This document shows, piece by piece, positions 1-11,636 of a stretch of DNA of 64,000 nucleotides. Origin of the DNA: Gymnorhina tibicen (lineage: Eukaryota > Chordata > Aves > Passeriformes > Artamidae); NCBI GenBank assembly GCA_013399875.1, contig VXAZ01004021.1:307267-371266 (forward strand), given 5' to 3'. Each line of letters begins with the position of its first letter. Within the stretch, counting starts at the first letter, position 1. Made by a program: the position numbers and the translations under genes. The notes below the pieces were generated by a model. That model was not told where the DNA came from, did no database searches, and saw only the letters and a program-made list of their open reading frames with translations.

Positions 1-124
1 GACTAAAAAAAACAGTTTTGTACTTTTTTTTTAGAGAGGGTTTTGGGTCAGCTTTGGTTTGTTTCTTTTTCCCTGTCCCCAAAGAGTAACTGTTATCATA
101 TTTTAATTTTTCTTTTCCCAACAG
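1..124 (+). other. KIF13B: KIF13B intron, 3' end (partial)
   Basis: This is the end of an intron that begins before the window. It finishes with a T-rich tract and the acceptor at 123-124 (ending CCCAACAG). No other feature is seen in it. Confidence 0.85.
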
Positions 125-258
125 GTATTGGTAGCCTGGCTGCTTCCTACCTGAATCCTGTCAAGTCCTTCGTGCCTCAGATGCCAAAGCTGCTGAAGTC
201 CCTCTTCCCTGTCAGAGATGAGAAAAAGGGCAGGCAGAGCTCTCCCCTTGCACAGCAG
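125..258 (+). CDS. KIF13B: KIF13B coding exon (fourth from the 3' end)
   Basis: This is an internal coding exon of the kinesin-3 motor KIF13B (GAKIN), a plus-end-directed microtubule motor for vesicle transport. It encodes 44 complete codons, including SYLNPVKSFVPQMPKLLKSL and FPVRDEKKGRQSSPLAQQ, which I recognise as the vertebrate KIF13B tail segment just before the variable region. It is bounded by an acceptor ending ACAG at 121-124 and a GTAAAG donor at 259. The first two bases complete a Gly codon begun in the upstream exon (phase 1), and the exon ends in phase 0. The motor, FHA and MAGUK-binding regions lie upstream of the window. An open frame continues from the intron on the left, but its residues are not KIF13B-like, which supports the splice site chosen. 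Seen: frame and splice sites. Known: family identity. Confidence 0.93.
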
Positions 259-2080
259 GTAAAGCATTAAATCACCCACAAAATTCAGTATCAGTGAGTG
301 CTGCTGGGCTTGCTGGCAAAGAGCTGTTTTATAAAAGTTGTTGCAGAGCAAACCAAGCTTTTAGGCACGGTAGAGCCTCGTGATCCATTTCCCCTCCATC
401 CTGTCCAGGGATAGTGGAGCTGCTGGAACTTATTGATACACGCTCAGCCCACTTGGCTTTTTACAGGTGCCAGCTCCACTCCCAGTGTGATTTATGGGCC
501 TCCCACTCGCAGCAACAATGGTGAAATTTATGAAGGGCACTTAGTGTTGTTTGTGTATTGCCAGGAGGAAAATGTAATTCTATTTTTAATTCCTTATTTC
601 ATATCCCATCCCCTCCCACCCCTCACCTTTTACCATCTTTTCCTGTCTACTTGGGGCAGTTGCTTTTGTTCATTTTTATCTATTCCACGTGTCAGGGAAG
701 CGTTTGGTTTCCTTTCTCTCTTTTGGATGTTGTGCTGCAGAGCTCCCACCTGCTCCAGGTGTGGCTTCTGTGCTCTGAGCAGAAGTGAATGCATGGTCAA
801 GCTGACTGAAAAAAAACCTTCTGTCTTCTAAAAAAACACCAGATGAGATAGAGAATCCCATTATAAATAATATAATCTCCTTTATTTTTGAGGCTGTAGT
901 TTATTTATAAAGGAATATTTCCCTATAAAGTAAATTCAGAAGGTTTAACAAACTGCTCTGAAGATAAATCTGGAGCCAGATCTCGTGTGAAAGTTTTTGG
1001 GAGTCCATTCTGTCCATGCTGGCTCTGCTTTCATCCTCTTCCCTTGCCTGGAGTTCTGGAAGCTCATTGTTTGTTAACTGAGAATTTTCCTCACCTCTGG
1101 CCATGCAGACAAACATTTTAAGGAATATCTTCCTGAAAACAAACCCTGAAATCCCTGAACAACTCTTTTTTGGTGGATGGATCCAGGTATTTTGTTCTGT
1201 TGCTTGCTACAACTAAATTTGCTGTTACAAGAACATCCCAGGACTACAGGAAGTTGTTTTGGCATAGTTGAAGTACAGTAAAATATTCAATAAATAGAGC
1301 AAAAATAAATCCACTGGCACTTAAATACTTTTAAAAGTAATTTCTGGCACATGTAGCACAAATAAGAATGAGGCAGATCTAAAATATTTTTAGCTTGACT
1401 GGGGATTCATTTTACATTTTCGTGTTGCTTGGTGTTGAGGCTGGAATTGTACAAACCTCCTCATCTATGAACTGTAGAGAATTAAAATGAAGGTGGTGGC
1501 TTTCTTTAAAGGTATTTGGGTATGGAAAGATGCAAATAGGTGCTCTTACAATTGCAGTGAGAGCCTTTCACACCTTCTTGAATCCTCAGTGAATCAGTGA
1601 GAGCTGAGAGGAGAAGCGAGGCCTAATTTCCTGCCTCTAGTCTAACCACCTGTTCCCACTCCTTTCCTGTTCAAGATCAGCCGTGGATGATTTGTCTAGA
1701 AATCAAGTTTTAAACTGCAGAGACATCTCTTTAATGAGGCTTTCGTTTGTTTTGGATTACTATAGCAAGTCAACCAGGTCATGATCTCAGGGACTTTTAA
1801 CAGGAGGGGAAATGCTATCAGTGCTTTGTTTTTTAAAACAATACAAGGAATATGTGATGCTTTAATGCTTGGTTGCACTGGAGAGCAACCCAGGCTTTCC
1901 ATGACCACTGGATCTGTGTAATAAAATCAAATGTTGGAATCATTCTCTACTTTCAGGTTTTGCAATGGAATGAAGCAGTTGTATTGCAAATGCACCTCCC
2001 TGGTTTGAGAGGTTTCACAAATTCCTTGCAGCTCTATCCACAGGGAAACAGGGCTTCTTCACTGCTGTCAGCAATCCCAG

Positions 2081-2305
2081 GGAATCATGGAATATCCTGC
2101 GGTGGAGAGACCCACAGGGATCATGGACCCAAGCCCTGGCCCTGCACAGACACCCGAACAGTCCCACCCTGGGCATCCCCGAGAGCATTGTCCAAATATT
2201 CCTGGAGCTCTGGCAGCCTTGGGGCTGTGCCCATTCCCTGGGGAGCTGTTTCAGTGCCCGACCACCCTTTTGGAGGAAAAAGCTTTTCCTAATCCCAACC
2301 TTAGG
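2081..2305 (-). mobile_element. CR1 LINE fragment (3' end)
   Basis: On the + strand it starts with GGAATCATGGAATATCC, the complement of a CR1 3' tail, and runs into the CR1 3'UTR and ORF2-end region (for example CTGGCAGCCTTGGGGCTGTG). It is 5'-truncated, as most CR1 copies are. It is the same subtype as the copy at 2991-3222 but inverted. Confidence 0.85.
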
Positions 2306-2990
2306 AAAGGTGCATAGAAGAGAGAGAAGAAACTGAAGGAATTGCCCCAGAATCAGCTCCAGCTTCTTCCGTGCAGCACAGAAATAAAGAGGTACCTTTG
2401 CAGCGAGTCTGGCTTGAAGATCATAAGTCTCCCATCCCATAATCTCCCGTGCTGCTTCTTTCTAGTGGCCTGAGGATGCAAATGTGGGCAGAGGAATTGA
2501 GCTGGAGGTGGTGATGGATGGCTGAGGGACACGGGGGGATGCGGGGGGCTCAGGGGGTCACTGCCAGGCCGTCAGCTTTAGCACCTCATCCCTCACCTGC
2601 CAGAGCCAGGCAGGCAGCCAGGAATTCCTGTGGAACTGAAGGAAATTGTGCCACGGAGGGGACACAAAAATGATCTTTCTGAGCCTCAGAGAATGCAGAA
2701 CAGCACCTTTAGGTCTGTGGGAGAACGAAATTTCAGTGCGCAGTGGCAGGGGACATAAATGAACTTGCAAGGTGGGAGAAGTGGGTAGTAAACTACAAAA
2801 GTATGAGGGGGAGGCAAAGCCAAAAAGGACTTTTTGGCTTTAATTGCAAAGGAATCTGAGCCTTAACTGGGAACTGCTGGAGTTTTGTTGCTGTAAACAA
2901 CAATTTGGGAGAGCGAGCTTCAGGAATAGCAATGACAAAGAGGATGGAAGGATCTGAATCATCCTTTCCTGGATGGAAGCTGAGGTATGG

Positions 2991-3222
2991 GGAGATTCAG
3001 GTTGGATTTTGGGAAAAGGTTCTTCCCCCAGAGGGTGGTAAGGCACTGGAACAGCTCCCTGGAGAATGGGCACAGCCCCAAGGCTGCCAGAGTTCCAGGA
3101 GTGTTTGGGCAACGCTCTGAGGGATGCACAGGGTGGGATTGTTGGGGTGTCTGTGCAGGCCAAGGGTTGGACTGGGTGCTCCTGGTGGGTCCCTTCCAGC
3201 TCAGGATATTCCACAATTCCAC
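2991..3222 (+). mobile_element. CR1 LINE fragment (3' end)
   Basis: The sense copy has GGGAAAAGGTTCTTCCCCCA near the start and GGTCCCTTCCAGCTCAGGAT just before the tail. It is the inverted partner of 2081-2305, with about 690 bp between them. Confidence 0.85.
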
Positions 3223-5073
3223 AAAAAGCGAATTTCCAAAGGAGCAGGACTGAACCTTTTTCCAGGTCTGGAGTTGAAGTTCACTGTGACCATTCCAAGT
3301 GGGTGTGGTACAAACCTCTGATTCTGTGCTGGTGAAAAAGGAGATCAGTTCTGATCAGTCATTATAAAAATACACTTTTAAAATGATTTCAGCATCTTTT
3401 TTATTTCAGTCCTGCCCATTGCTGAGAGCGGCATCAACCTTAAAGTGAGCAAGCCCTCCCAAATTATCTTCACAAAGGGATCTTCCCTTGTTTAGAGCGG
3501 TTGCTGGAGCTTCAAAAAAACCCAAAAAGCAGAAGCATCCCAGTCAAGGTGGTGGCAGTGAACAAAATTGCTGTCTTTGACCTTCTGCTGCAAGTTTAGT
3601 AACTAATCTGGAGAATAATGAACCGCAATTAATGAAATCTGCTCTCGTATTCAAGTGTGTTTCTCAGACAGCACATAAAATAATTGAAAGAACTTCCTGC
3701 TCTCTAATTAGTTAGATTGAATTAATTTGGCATAATAGGATTCTTTATGTAACTCGCAGAACGGCTTCCGATGAAGCTGTTTATGTACCTAAAAGATTGG
3801 GTTCTGATGAAGCTGTTTATATACTTTAAAGTTAGAAAATGCCTCTTTTCTCCTTTATCTGCTGCCTTTAAATTAATTGCCAGTGGTCTGTAAATAAAAA
3901 AATAAAAAAAAGAGGCAACAATTTAAACCTTTCTCAATGGCTGGAATTGCTTTTTATTGTCCCAGCCTACTCTTGAAAAAGCTGAGAACCACAGAGTGCA
4001 AGATTTGGAGCCTTCTGCCCCTCACTGCTGATGGGGAGAAGCTTAAAATCCTTGTGTAAAATACGCAGGTGGATGGAGAAGCAGAGTTTCATCTCTCTGT
4101 GCTTAATTACATTATGTGGGAATTGAAACTCCTCTTTTTTTATCCACATGCTGAGGCTTTCCCAGGGTGCAGCAAGCAGAATTCCTGTTCTTTTCCCTTG
4201 TGACCCCGTGGCCCTGCAGGATGTAGGATGTAGCTGCCTGTGCAGTTACATTTCAGGGCGTCACCAGGTGCTGACATTAAAAACGGACACGTTAAATTTC
4301 AGTTTCTGGTTTTTTGGCATTGCTGTGGCAGAAGGAAATCCCTGCGGCCAGTTTTGGTCACCTTCCTATCCAAGAATCTTTTTGGATGCTCAGAGGTCCT
4401 TTTGTTAAGAGAGAGATCTTGAGTCACAGATTTATTTAAAAAAAAAAATTATAATAAAACTCTTTGAATTTCTATATAATTCATTTTTGCTTTATGGTGT
4501 AGCCACACGGAGAGGGCAGCTGTCACTTCTTTCCCTTCCACCTTTTGATGCAGACGTAGAAATTAATCTCAAAAACCAATGAAATGCAGTTAATGAAAGG
4601 CTTTCTAAATAGACAAAACCCCTTTTCTGGCAGTCCATTAAAAAATAACAGTTTCATGGATGGGCCTGGTGCACAGTGTAATTGCTAGAACTGACATTCC
4701 TTAATCAAATGTAAATAATGTGGCCTCAGAGAACCTTCTTTAACATCTTGAAGGCTTTTTTCCTTTCAGAGTTTCAAGTATAAAATCGTTTGGATGCTAC
4801 AATCAGCGGAGCTCCACAGCAGAGCTCGTGTGTCTCCTTGTGACTCAGTTGTTGGTGTTTTGATTTCTTTCTGAGCTCAGTTTTAGCTGTCATCCTCAAA
4901 TACAAATCGTTCTTGATGAGAATGAGTGTGGAAAACTGGCTTTGGAAGTTTCAAACTACTCAAATTTCTTTATAAACTAACTTAAAAATGGCTATGAATT
5001 ACTCTTTTAATCTGCCAGGACCTAGAAATGAAGTAATTTAGCTGCATAGAAAATGGTGTGGTTAATTTTGTAT

Positions 5074-5141
5074 GAATTGTACTAGAAATGGGGAATTCTG
5101 AAGTCTAGAATTGTACTAGAAATGGGGAATTCTGAAGTCTT
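5074..5141. repeat. 34-bp perfect tandem duplication
   Basis: Two adjacent copies of a 34-bp unit lie at 5074-5107 and 5108-5141, identical over at least 33 bp (unit begins GAATTGTACTAGAAATGGGG). They lie in a KIF13B intron. Confidence 0.9.
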
Positions 5142-6130
5142 ACTACAGGCTGAAATCTTCCACATAGGGAAGGTGGAATTAAGAGGGGGTTGTTTGGCTT
5201 AATATTTAAATGCAGAGCATATTTAGAGAAGAAAATGAACAAACACCAAAAAACCCCAGCAAATTAACTTGCACTGGATTTCAGATCTCCTTGTGGAAGG
5301 CAGGAGATTTTATATTTGAGTGATTAATGACTTTGCCCTCGATTTTAAAATAATTTTGAAGAGGAATTTTGCTTGGCAGGGGGTGCTGCCTTTTAAAAAT
5401 GGATTCCTTTTTTTTTGGGCTCTGTACTAGGGAATTCGGAATTCTCCCTGCGTTTCTGTGCATGCCTTCTGAAAGTATGTTATCCTGAGTGCTCCAAAAT
5501 GATTTAAATCTCTGTTTAATGAAGCAGGTGTCGTGTCCTGCTGCAGAAGTTCCCAGTAGCTGCTGTTAAGTGGTGATGGGACCATAACATTGTCAGTGAG
5601 AGGGTCCTTGGGCTTAGTCACTCCTGTCTGGGGAGGGGAAAGCAAAGAAAAGAGCAGTGGAAGTTTGGGATAATGCCCCTTTAGGATTGGATCAACCTTA
5701 GCACTCACAGGCCACTGCTTGGCTGCCCTGGCCCGATCTGTTCTCTGAAATGCCACTGAACTTTCTGCACGTTGGACGTTAATACGGAGGGATTTTCATC
5801 CAAGTGACACGAAATCAAAGCCTTTGCACTGAACTCATCAGTCACCGCTGCCAGAGGCGTTTCACAAAGTGTTTAATGGCACAGAAATACCAAATGTGTT
5901 TTGCTGAGCTCTTCGAAGAGCTGGCCATTATATATATGTGGGATCTATGGGATGAAAAAATGTTCATTCCAGGATTAATGTTGGTGCCTCTGTAATTGGG
6001 GAGAGACACACAAATTGCTTTTCCTCTTCGAGCTCACCAGCGTGGCAGGTTGGGCTCTCTTTTGGTCACCTCAGAGAATGTGCAAAGTGACCTCTCAGTG
6101 AGCAGGATATGTGCTCTAGTAGAGATCAAA

Positions 6131-6727
6131 GATTCATAGAATCACCATGGAATCGTGGAATGGTTTGGGTTGGAAGGGACCTTAAAGCCCATCCTGTCCC
6201 ACCCCCTGCCATGGGCAGGGACACCTTCCATATCCCACGGTGCTCCAAGCCCCATCCAGCCTGGCCTCGGACACTTCCAGGGATCCAGGGGCAGCCACAG
6301 CTTCTCTGGGCACCCTGTGCCAGGGCCTCCCCACCCTCACAGCCAGGAATTCCTTCCCAATATCCCATCTGTCCCTGCCCTCTGGCAGTGGGAAGCCATT
6401 CCCTGTGTCCTGTCCCTCCATCCCTTGTCCCCAGTCCCTTTCCAGCTCTCCTGGAGCCCCTTTAGGCCCTGGAAGGGGCTCTGAGGTGTCCCTGGATCCT
6501 TCTCTTCTCCAGGTGAACACCCCCAGCTCTCCCAGCCTGGCTCCAGAGCAGAGGGGCTCCCGCCCTTGGAGCATCCCCATGGCCTCCTCTGGACTCTCTC
6601 CAGCAGCTCCACGTCCTTCTGCTGTTGGTCCCAGGGCTGGAGACAGCTCTGCAGGTGGGGTCTCAGAGGGGCAGAATCCTCCCCTCCCCTGCTGCCCACA
6701 CTGAGGGATTATCCCAGCACACAGGGG
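6131..6727 (-). mobile_element. CR1 LINE fragment, about 600 bp
   Basis: It begins with the inverted CR1 tail (GGAATGGTTTGGGTTGGAAG) and continues well into the CR1 3' region, including CCCTCTGGCAGTGGGAAGCC and the downstream ORF2-end part. It is one of the longest CR1 copies in the window. The left end is clear; the right end is approximate. Confidence 0.85.
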
Positions 6728-8625
6728 ATTTTTGGGATGTGAGTGCACCCACCTGGGGCGTGTCCAGCTTCTTTGTATCCTCATCATCTCCCTGCACGGA
6801 GCAGCAGCTCCTTGGAGAAGACAATCAAAGATGCTTTAAAGTGAATTGCTTTCATGTTCTCCCTCACTCTGTGTTTTGTCAGCTTGGTTGAAGAAATTCT
6901 GCCAAAAAATCATCCCTGTAAAAGGGTCATGTTTTGCCAGTGGATAAGCAGATACGTCGAGTTTAGCAGTCGCTATCTACAAACATTTAATGAGAGAATT
7001 TGGCTCTGGATCCAGAAATATTTTTCTTCCAGCAGCATCTTCCCACGTAGTCCCAACACTTTGTTTTCAGTGCCCCCCCTCCACAAGGAATTTGACTGCA
7101 TTTCATCCCACAGATCTGGTGTGGTGCCCTCGCTGCCCCAGCGAGGCTGTTCCTGCCCATCTGCTTCTTGTCAGCACCAAAGCTGGGCACGTGCCACCTC
7201 TCATAATTGCTTTTTTCTCCGTGTTTTTCTAAACTCTGCTTGGCAGAGTTACTGCAGTTTGGAGATCTGTCATCCTTTTCAGGAGGAGAACTTGATGAGG
7301 AGTGATTAAAGCATAATGGTTTTCTTTCTTTTGCTGTGTGATACCAACTGGATTTTTAGATTTTTGCGGATTTGCAGGCTGTAAGACTGGAGGTTTTGGA
7401 GAGATAAAAAACCCAAACAAACACTTTCCTCTGTTTATTTATTTTAAAGGGAGGAAAGGAAATCAAAGGAACTGAGAATTAGCCTTAAACACTTTTTCTT
7501 ATTCCAATTCTGAGTGCTTATTTCTGGATAATAAGGCTGGACAAATTTTATAAAACCTAAAATTTGCAGGGTTTCTTCATTGCTTTATTCTGATCCATCT
7601 GCTTCCTGGAGCCCCAGGTGCTGTCCCAGTGAGGATCTCAAAATGCTCAAACTCATGCACCCAAAACAGAGCCAGTTTGCCCTGAACCCCACTCCAGTGG
7701 TGAATTTTCACTTAGCAGGTTTAGGAACAAGGAAAAACCCCTCCTCTCCTTCTTCCTTTTATTGAACTGGAGCTTTATTAGTCTTCAAAAGACTTACTTG
7801 GGTCCACTGTGACCCTGTTGGGGTTTTGTCCATCTTTAGTCTTTTTATTTTCGACCTTGAACCACATTGGATTTTTAATGCCTGGCAATCTCTGTATAAA
7901 TAATAACTGTTCTTTTCTCCCGTGTTTATTCCTCTCGAGGGAAAGTTTAGTCACATTCCTGCTTTGCTGGGCTCAGAAGGGAGGCAGGAGAAGATTCCTT
8001 CCTCTCCAGCTGGAAGGTTTCAGTGCTTCAAACAGGTTGTTTGAGTTCTGGGAATCACTTGTCTGGGAGCTGAGCTCTGCCTGGGTGTTTGTACAGGAGG
8101 AATTCTCAAGGTCCTTGGAGAGAAAAAAAATGAAAGCAGACAGCTCCCAGTTTGTGTGATGTGTCTCCCTTAAGGAGCTCTTACCCTGAAGATCTGAACT
8201 TGGCACGTGCAGTACATGATTTAACAGAGCTAAAGAGATGTTCCTGCCTTTTTCTGCTCTCTCCTTCTCTTCATGCTTCCCTTTCCCAAGGTTCTCCACT
8301 GATCTGGTGGTTCCTTCCCCTCCTGTGTGACAGCCCAAGCCGACAGCGTAACCTCAGATTTATATCAGCTGTCACAATGTGCTGCTCTGGTCTCAGGAGA
8401 GGGATTATTTCAAATCTGCAACATAAAAACCTGAATATGGAGCTTGTGAGGGCCGTTCCTTGTCAGTGCCTGCGTATCCAGCCCCGTGCAGCAGCACTGG
8501 GAATGCCCTCCTGGAAAAGAGGAGGCACAGACCTGGATTCTGCCTTGCTTTTTGAGTTACAGCCAATAATGCTCAGATCTAAACTGAATTAAGAGACTGG
8601 AGGTGGAGAAAGAGTTCTGGAGATG

Positions 8626-8912
8626 AAATCATGGGATCCTTAAGGTTGGAAAAAACCTTTAAGATCATCAAGTGCAGCAATAACTCAGCACCACCCCCAT
8701 GGTCAGGACCAATCCATGTCCTCAGGTGCCACATCCACGTGGGTTTTGAACACTTCCAGGGATGGGGCAGCCACAGCTTCTCTGGGCAGCCTGTGCCAGG
8801 GCCTTGCCACCCTCACAGGGAAGGATTTTATCCTAATAGCTAACCTAAATCTTTTTTAGTTTAAAACTGTTCCCTCTGCCTGTATAAAAAGTCTCTCTCC
8901 TCTTTTTTTTTT
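8626..8912 (-). mobile_element. CR1 LINE fragment
   Basis: An inverted CR1 3' end (GGTTGGAAAAAACCTTTAAG) followed by the CR1 body, including CACTTCCAGGGATGGGGCAG. It ends about 165 bp before the KIF13B exon at 9078. The right boundary is approximate. Confidence 0.8.
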
Positions 8913-9077
8913 GACAAACTCCATTTCAAGTACTGAAAGCCCAGTTTAGTTTTCCATCCTTTCATGACAAAGGTTTTCTTAGGATCCCTAAATTTCAAAT
9001 AAAACGCTTTAACATTTACCAGTTTGACAATACCTAATCCTTTCACTGAATGATTCTCTTCATTTCCCTCCCCCCAG

Positions 9078-9140
9078 GCTGTCCCACGAATTATGGTTCA
9101 GTCGGCCATTCTGGATGCCAGTGCTGCAAGGATAAAACAG
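9078..9140 (+). CDS. KIF13B: KIF13B coding exon, 63 bp (third from the 3' end)
   Basis: A small in-frame exon of exactly 21 codons, phase 0 at both ends, so it could be skipped without shifting the frame. It starts AVPRIMVQSA, a conserved KIF13B segment, and ends at ARIKQ. The acceptor is a C-rich tract ending CCAG at 9074-9077 and the donor is GTGAGC at 9141. It joins in frame to SPLAQQ upstream and MNQEEAGKQ downstream, the order I know for the vertebrate protein, although the residues after QSA differ from the mammalian protein as I remember it. It is too short to be convincing alone; frame, splice sites and position between the neighbouring exons support it. Confidence 0.88.
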
Positions 9141-10648
9141 GTGAGCACATCCCAGGGTGTGAGGATATAATTTTTATATCCACCTGCCAGAGGTGGCCGA
9201 AGCATCAGCTGCTTAAAACCTGTTGCACTTGTGCTGTTGCCTCGCTGTGAGACAGTGAAATGCAGCCTGTGCTGCTGGGTGTTTTACGTCCTGGTAAAAT
9301 CTTCTCTCCTATTCCTGGTTACACTTTCATATTTGAAAGCATTAGCAGGTAATTAGCTGAAATTTAGCTGGTTTGCTGCTTTAAAAGGGAAATTTCTAGG
9401 CTCTGACAGTGTCTGTAAGCAGGATGTGGCTGTTATTCCGAGCGTGGAGCTGAATTCCCCATTTTGCCATGAGACCATGGAAGAACTCTTGCTAAGCTGG
9501 AGAGAAAATATAGCCTGTGATCTCCCACTTTTCAGCAGAACTTCAGTCTCCTGAGCAGCACATCAGCTTCCTCCCACTGTGCTTTGATTGTCTTAGAAAA
9601 CGGTGTGTTATCCAAAGGGAAAATCCAGAGAAAGAGCAAAGCTCCTGAGCCCACATGGACACCACCCTTGCCATAGGAAAGTGAGCACTGAGGCTTTAAT
9701 CTGCTGGAATATTTAATAAAAACCCACTTCTTTTATTATTTTTATTTTTTATTACATTTCACTTAGCAACAGCAAACCTTTGGTTCTGAAATTCCTGTAA
9801 TCCAGTCAAATCCCTCTTTCTTCAAATGCTGCTTATGTTTCCAGTGGAAAAGGCATTTTGGGAATAAGCTGAAAATCCTGTCGTTTGGGACACTCAACCA
9901 CTAGATGGGAGAAATCACAAAATTGTGAATAATAAACAAAAATGTTCACCTGAGACGGGATTTGTTCAAATCTGCCCTTCTCCAACCTCTTTTTTCCCCC
10001 CCCCTTCCTATTAGCACTCCCCTCCCTCCCTCCTTCCCAAAGAGATTTAGAGACATCCTAATCTTTTAGAGTACATGTGCTGGCAAAAGATATTGATCTA
10101 TCAGATTTAGTAAACTTTACAGCCAAGAAATACATCACTGAAATGGGCTGTTAATCTCATGAGGTGCAGTTAATTTCATCCTCTGGAAGTGCGAGGTGCT
10201 GGCGGCGCCGAGGTGGGAATGGCATTTGGAAACGGGGACAGAAATGACAGTTTAGGTGCAAGGGGGATGATTTATCCACCCAGAGAGTTAAGCCAAATAA
10301 CTGTGAGAGACTTATGGATCACGGCTGGTTCCCATTCCGTATAAATCCTGCTGTTCAAACAGCAAATGACCATTCCTGTAATATAAATAATTTTTCAGTA
10401 AATATTGGGGAGCGTATTTCTCAGGGCTGACACTTCCCTTCCTAATGCAAGGCGAGAGCTGACAATCCTCCCAGGCTGCAAGGGCTGACTTGGGATCAGC
10501 TTCCATCTTCTGGAGATTGCAGCTACACAGGGATTTAGATAAAGCTCAAAGCCTTGGTGCTTCCCAGAGGTCTTGTATCCGTGCTTTTAGCCCAGATATT
10601 TTGGGTAACGGAGCCCCACGTTCCCTCTCCCCCCACCCCGTGTTTCAG
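9141..10648 (+). other. KIF13B: KIF13B intron (1.5 kb)
   Basis: Donor GTGAGC at 9141; acceptor ends TTTCAG at 10648 after a C-rich tract. It holds short low-complexity runs (T/A-rich near 9740 and T/C-rich near 9990-10035). I see no CR1 copy or exon-like segment in it. Confidence 0.82.
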
Positions 10649-11636
10649 ATGAACCAGGAGGAAGCAGGGAAGCAGCCACTGGAAACTGTGGCGCAGACGC
10701 CCGAGGCCGACAAGAGTCTGGAGAAGACACCCAAAGTGCCTTTGCAGCAGCCCACGGGGGACACCCAGGCCCAGGACTGCCAGGAGGGACCTCCAAGCCC
10801 CCTGAGTGAAGCCTCCAGCGGGTACTTCTCCCACAGTGTCTCCACAGCCACCCTCTCCGAGGCCCTGGCAGCGGGAAGCGACGCTGTGGCTCAGCCAGGA
10901 GGTCCAACACCTGCAGGGAGTGACTCCCCAGCTCCTGCAGCGGCTCAGGTCCCTTCTGACGTGCAGGGACACTCGGACAGGGCTTCTGAGAGCTCTCTGG
11001 GAACAAAGAGGGAGAATCCCCCCACCTTCAGCCTTCCAAGTGCTCCCCCCAGACCGAGGGACGGCCCCGAAGTGAACGGAAAGCCTTGCACTTCTCCTTA
11101 TCCCAGCGAGCAGGGAAACAATGCCTCTGCAGCCACTGATGCAAACCCCTTTCTCTCTACCTCCACTCCGAAGGAGTCGATACCCAAACAATCGGTGGAG
11201 TCGGCAGGACAAGCCAGGAAAAAGGAAACGGCTTCTGGGGCTTCAGACCTGGGGTTTCCCAAAGCCCAGGCTCATCCCGAGCAGCCCAGCGCTGCAGCCT
11301 CCCCCTTCAGAATCCAGAAAGTGAAGACATCGGAGCTGAGATCCTTCACCAGCATGCTGGGATCAGATCCCACGAGTTCCCTGGGCACGGAAGAGCAGCA
11401 GGAAGGAGAAAAGAGCACGTCCAGTGCCCATGGGCTGAACCACAACGGGGCGGAGACGGCAGAGGAAAAACTGGAGGTGGTTTCCGACTCTGAAGATGCC
11501 AACGAAATTCCCGAGTGGCTGAAAGAGGGAGAATATGTCACAGTTGGCACGAACAAGACGGGCACCGTGAGATACATCGGGCCCACAGACTTCCAGGAGG
11601 GAACGTGGGTTGGTGTCGAGCTGGATTTGCCTTCAG
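10649..11636 (+). CDS. KIF13B: KIF13B coding exon, 988 bp: disordered tail and first part of the CAP-Gly domain
   Basis: This long exon encodes 329 codons plus one base. The first roughly 285 residues are rich in Ser, Pro, Glu, Ala and Gly and look disordered. They carry the conserved block PPSPLSEASSGYFSHSVSTA near the start and SELRSFTSMLGSD further on. From about exon residue 295 the CAP-Gly domain begins: GEYVTVGTNKTGTVRYIGP, then DFQEGTWVGVELDLPSG. CAP-Gly domains bind C-terminal EEY/F motifs on tubulin and partner proteins. The last base is the first base of the Gly in the GKNDG motif, so the intron cuts the domain at its binding motif. The acceptor ends TTTCAG at 10643-10648 and the donor is GTAAAA at 11637. 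The open frame extends left to 10490, but that part is intronic. The linker appears longer than I remember for the human protein. Confidence 0.95.

Larger units (their letters stand above)
259..9077 (+). other. KIF13B: KIF13B intron (8.8 kb)
   Basis: The intron has a GTAAAG donor at 259 and a C-rich acceptor ending at 9077. It contains four CR1 fragments (2081-2305, 2991-3222, 6131-6727, 8626-8912) and a 34-bp tandem duplication at 5074-5141. The rest looks like unique, AT-leaning intronic sequence. The open frames in it do not resemble known proteins. Confidence 0.85.

Noticed and set aside
433..831. 132-codon open frame with a good acceptor-like TTTTTACAG before it
   Set aside because: No clear donor in a suitable place, no similarity to KIF13B, and the remainder is low-complexity hydrophobic sequence typical of T-rich intron.
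3410..3444. Exon-like segment with a TTTATTTCAG acceptor and GTGAGC donor in a KIF13B intron
   Set aside because: It is 35 bp, so including it between the phase-0 exons would shift the frame, and its translation does not match KIF13B.
6182..6787. 201-codon open frame on the - strand, the longest frame in the window outside the KIF13B exon
   Set aside because: It lies almost wholly within a CR1 3' region. CR1 3' ends are GC-rich and often open by chance; it is not the CR1 reverse transcriptase frame.
10535..11212. 225-codon - strand open frame
   Set aside because: It is the antisense shadow of the GC-rich KIF13B exon at 10649-11636.
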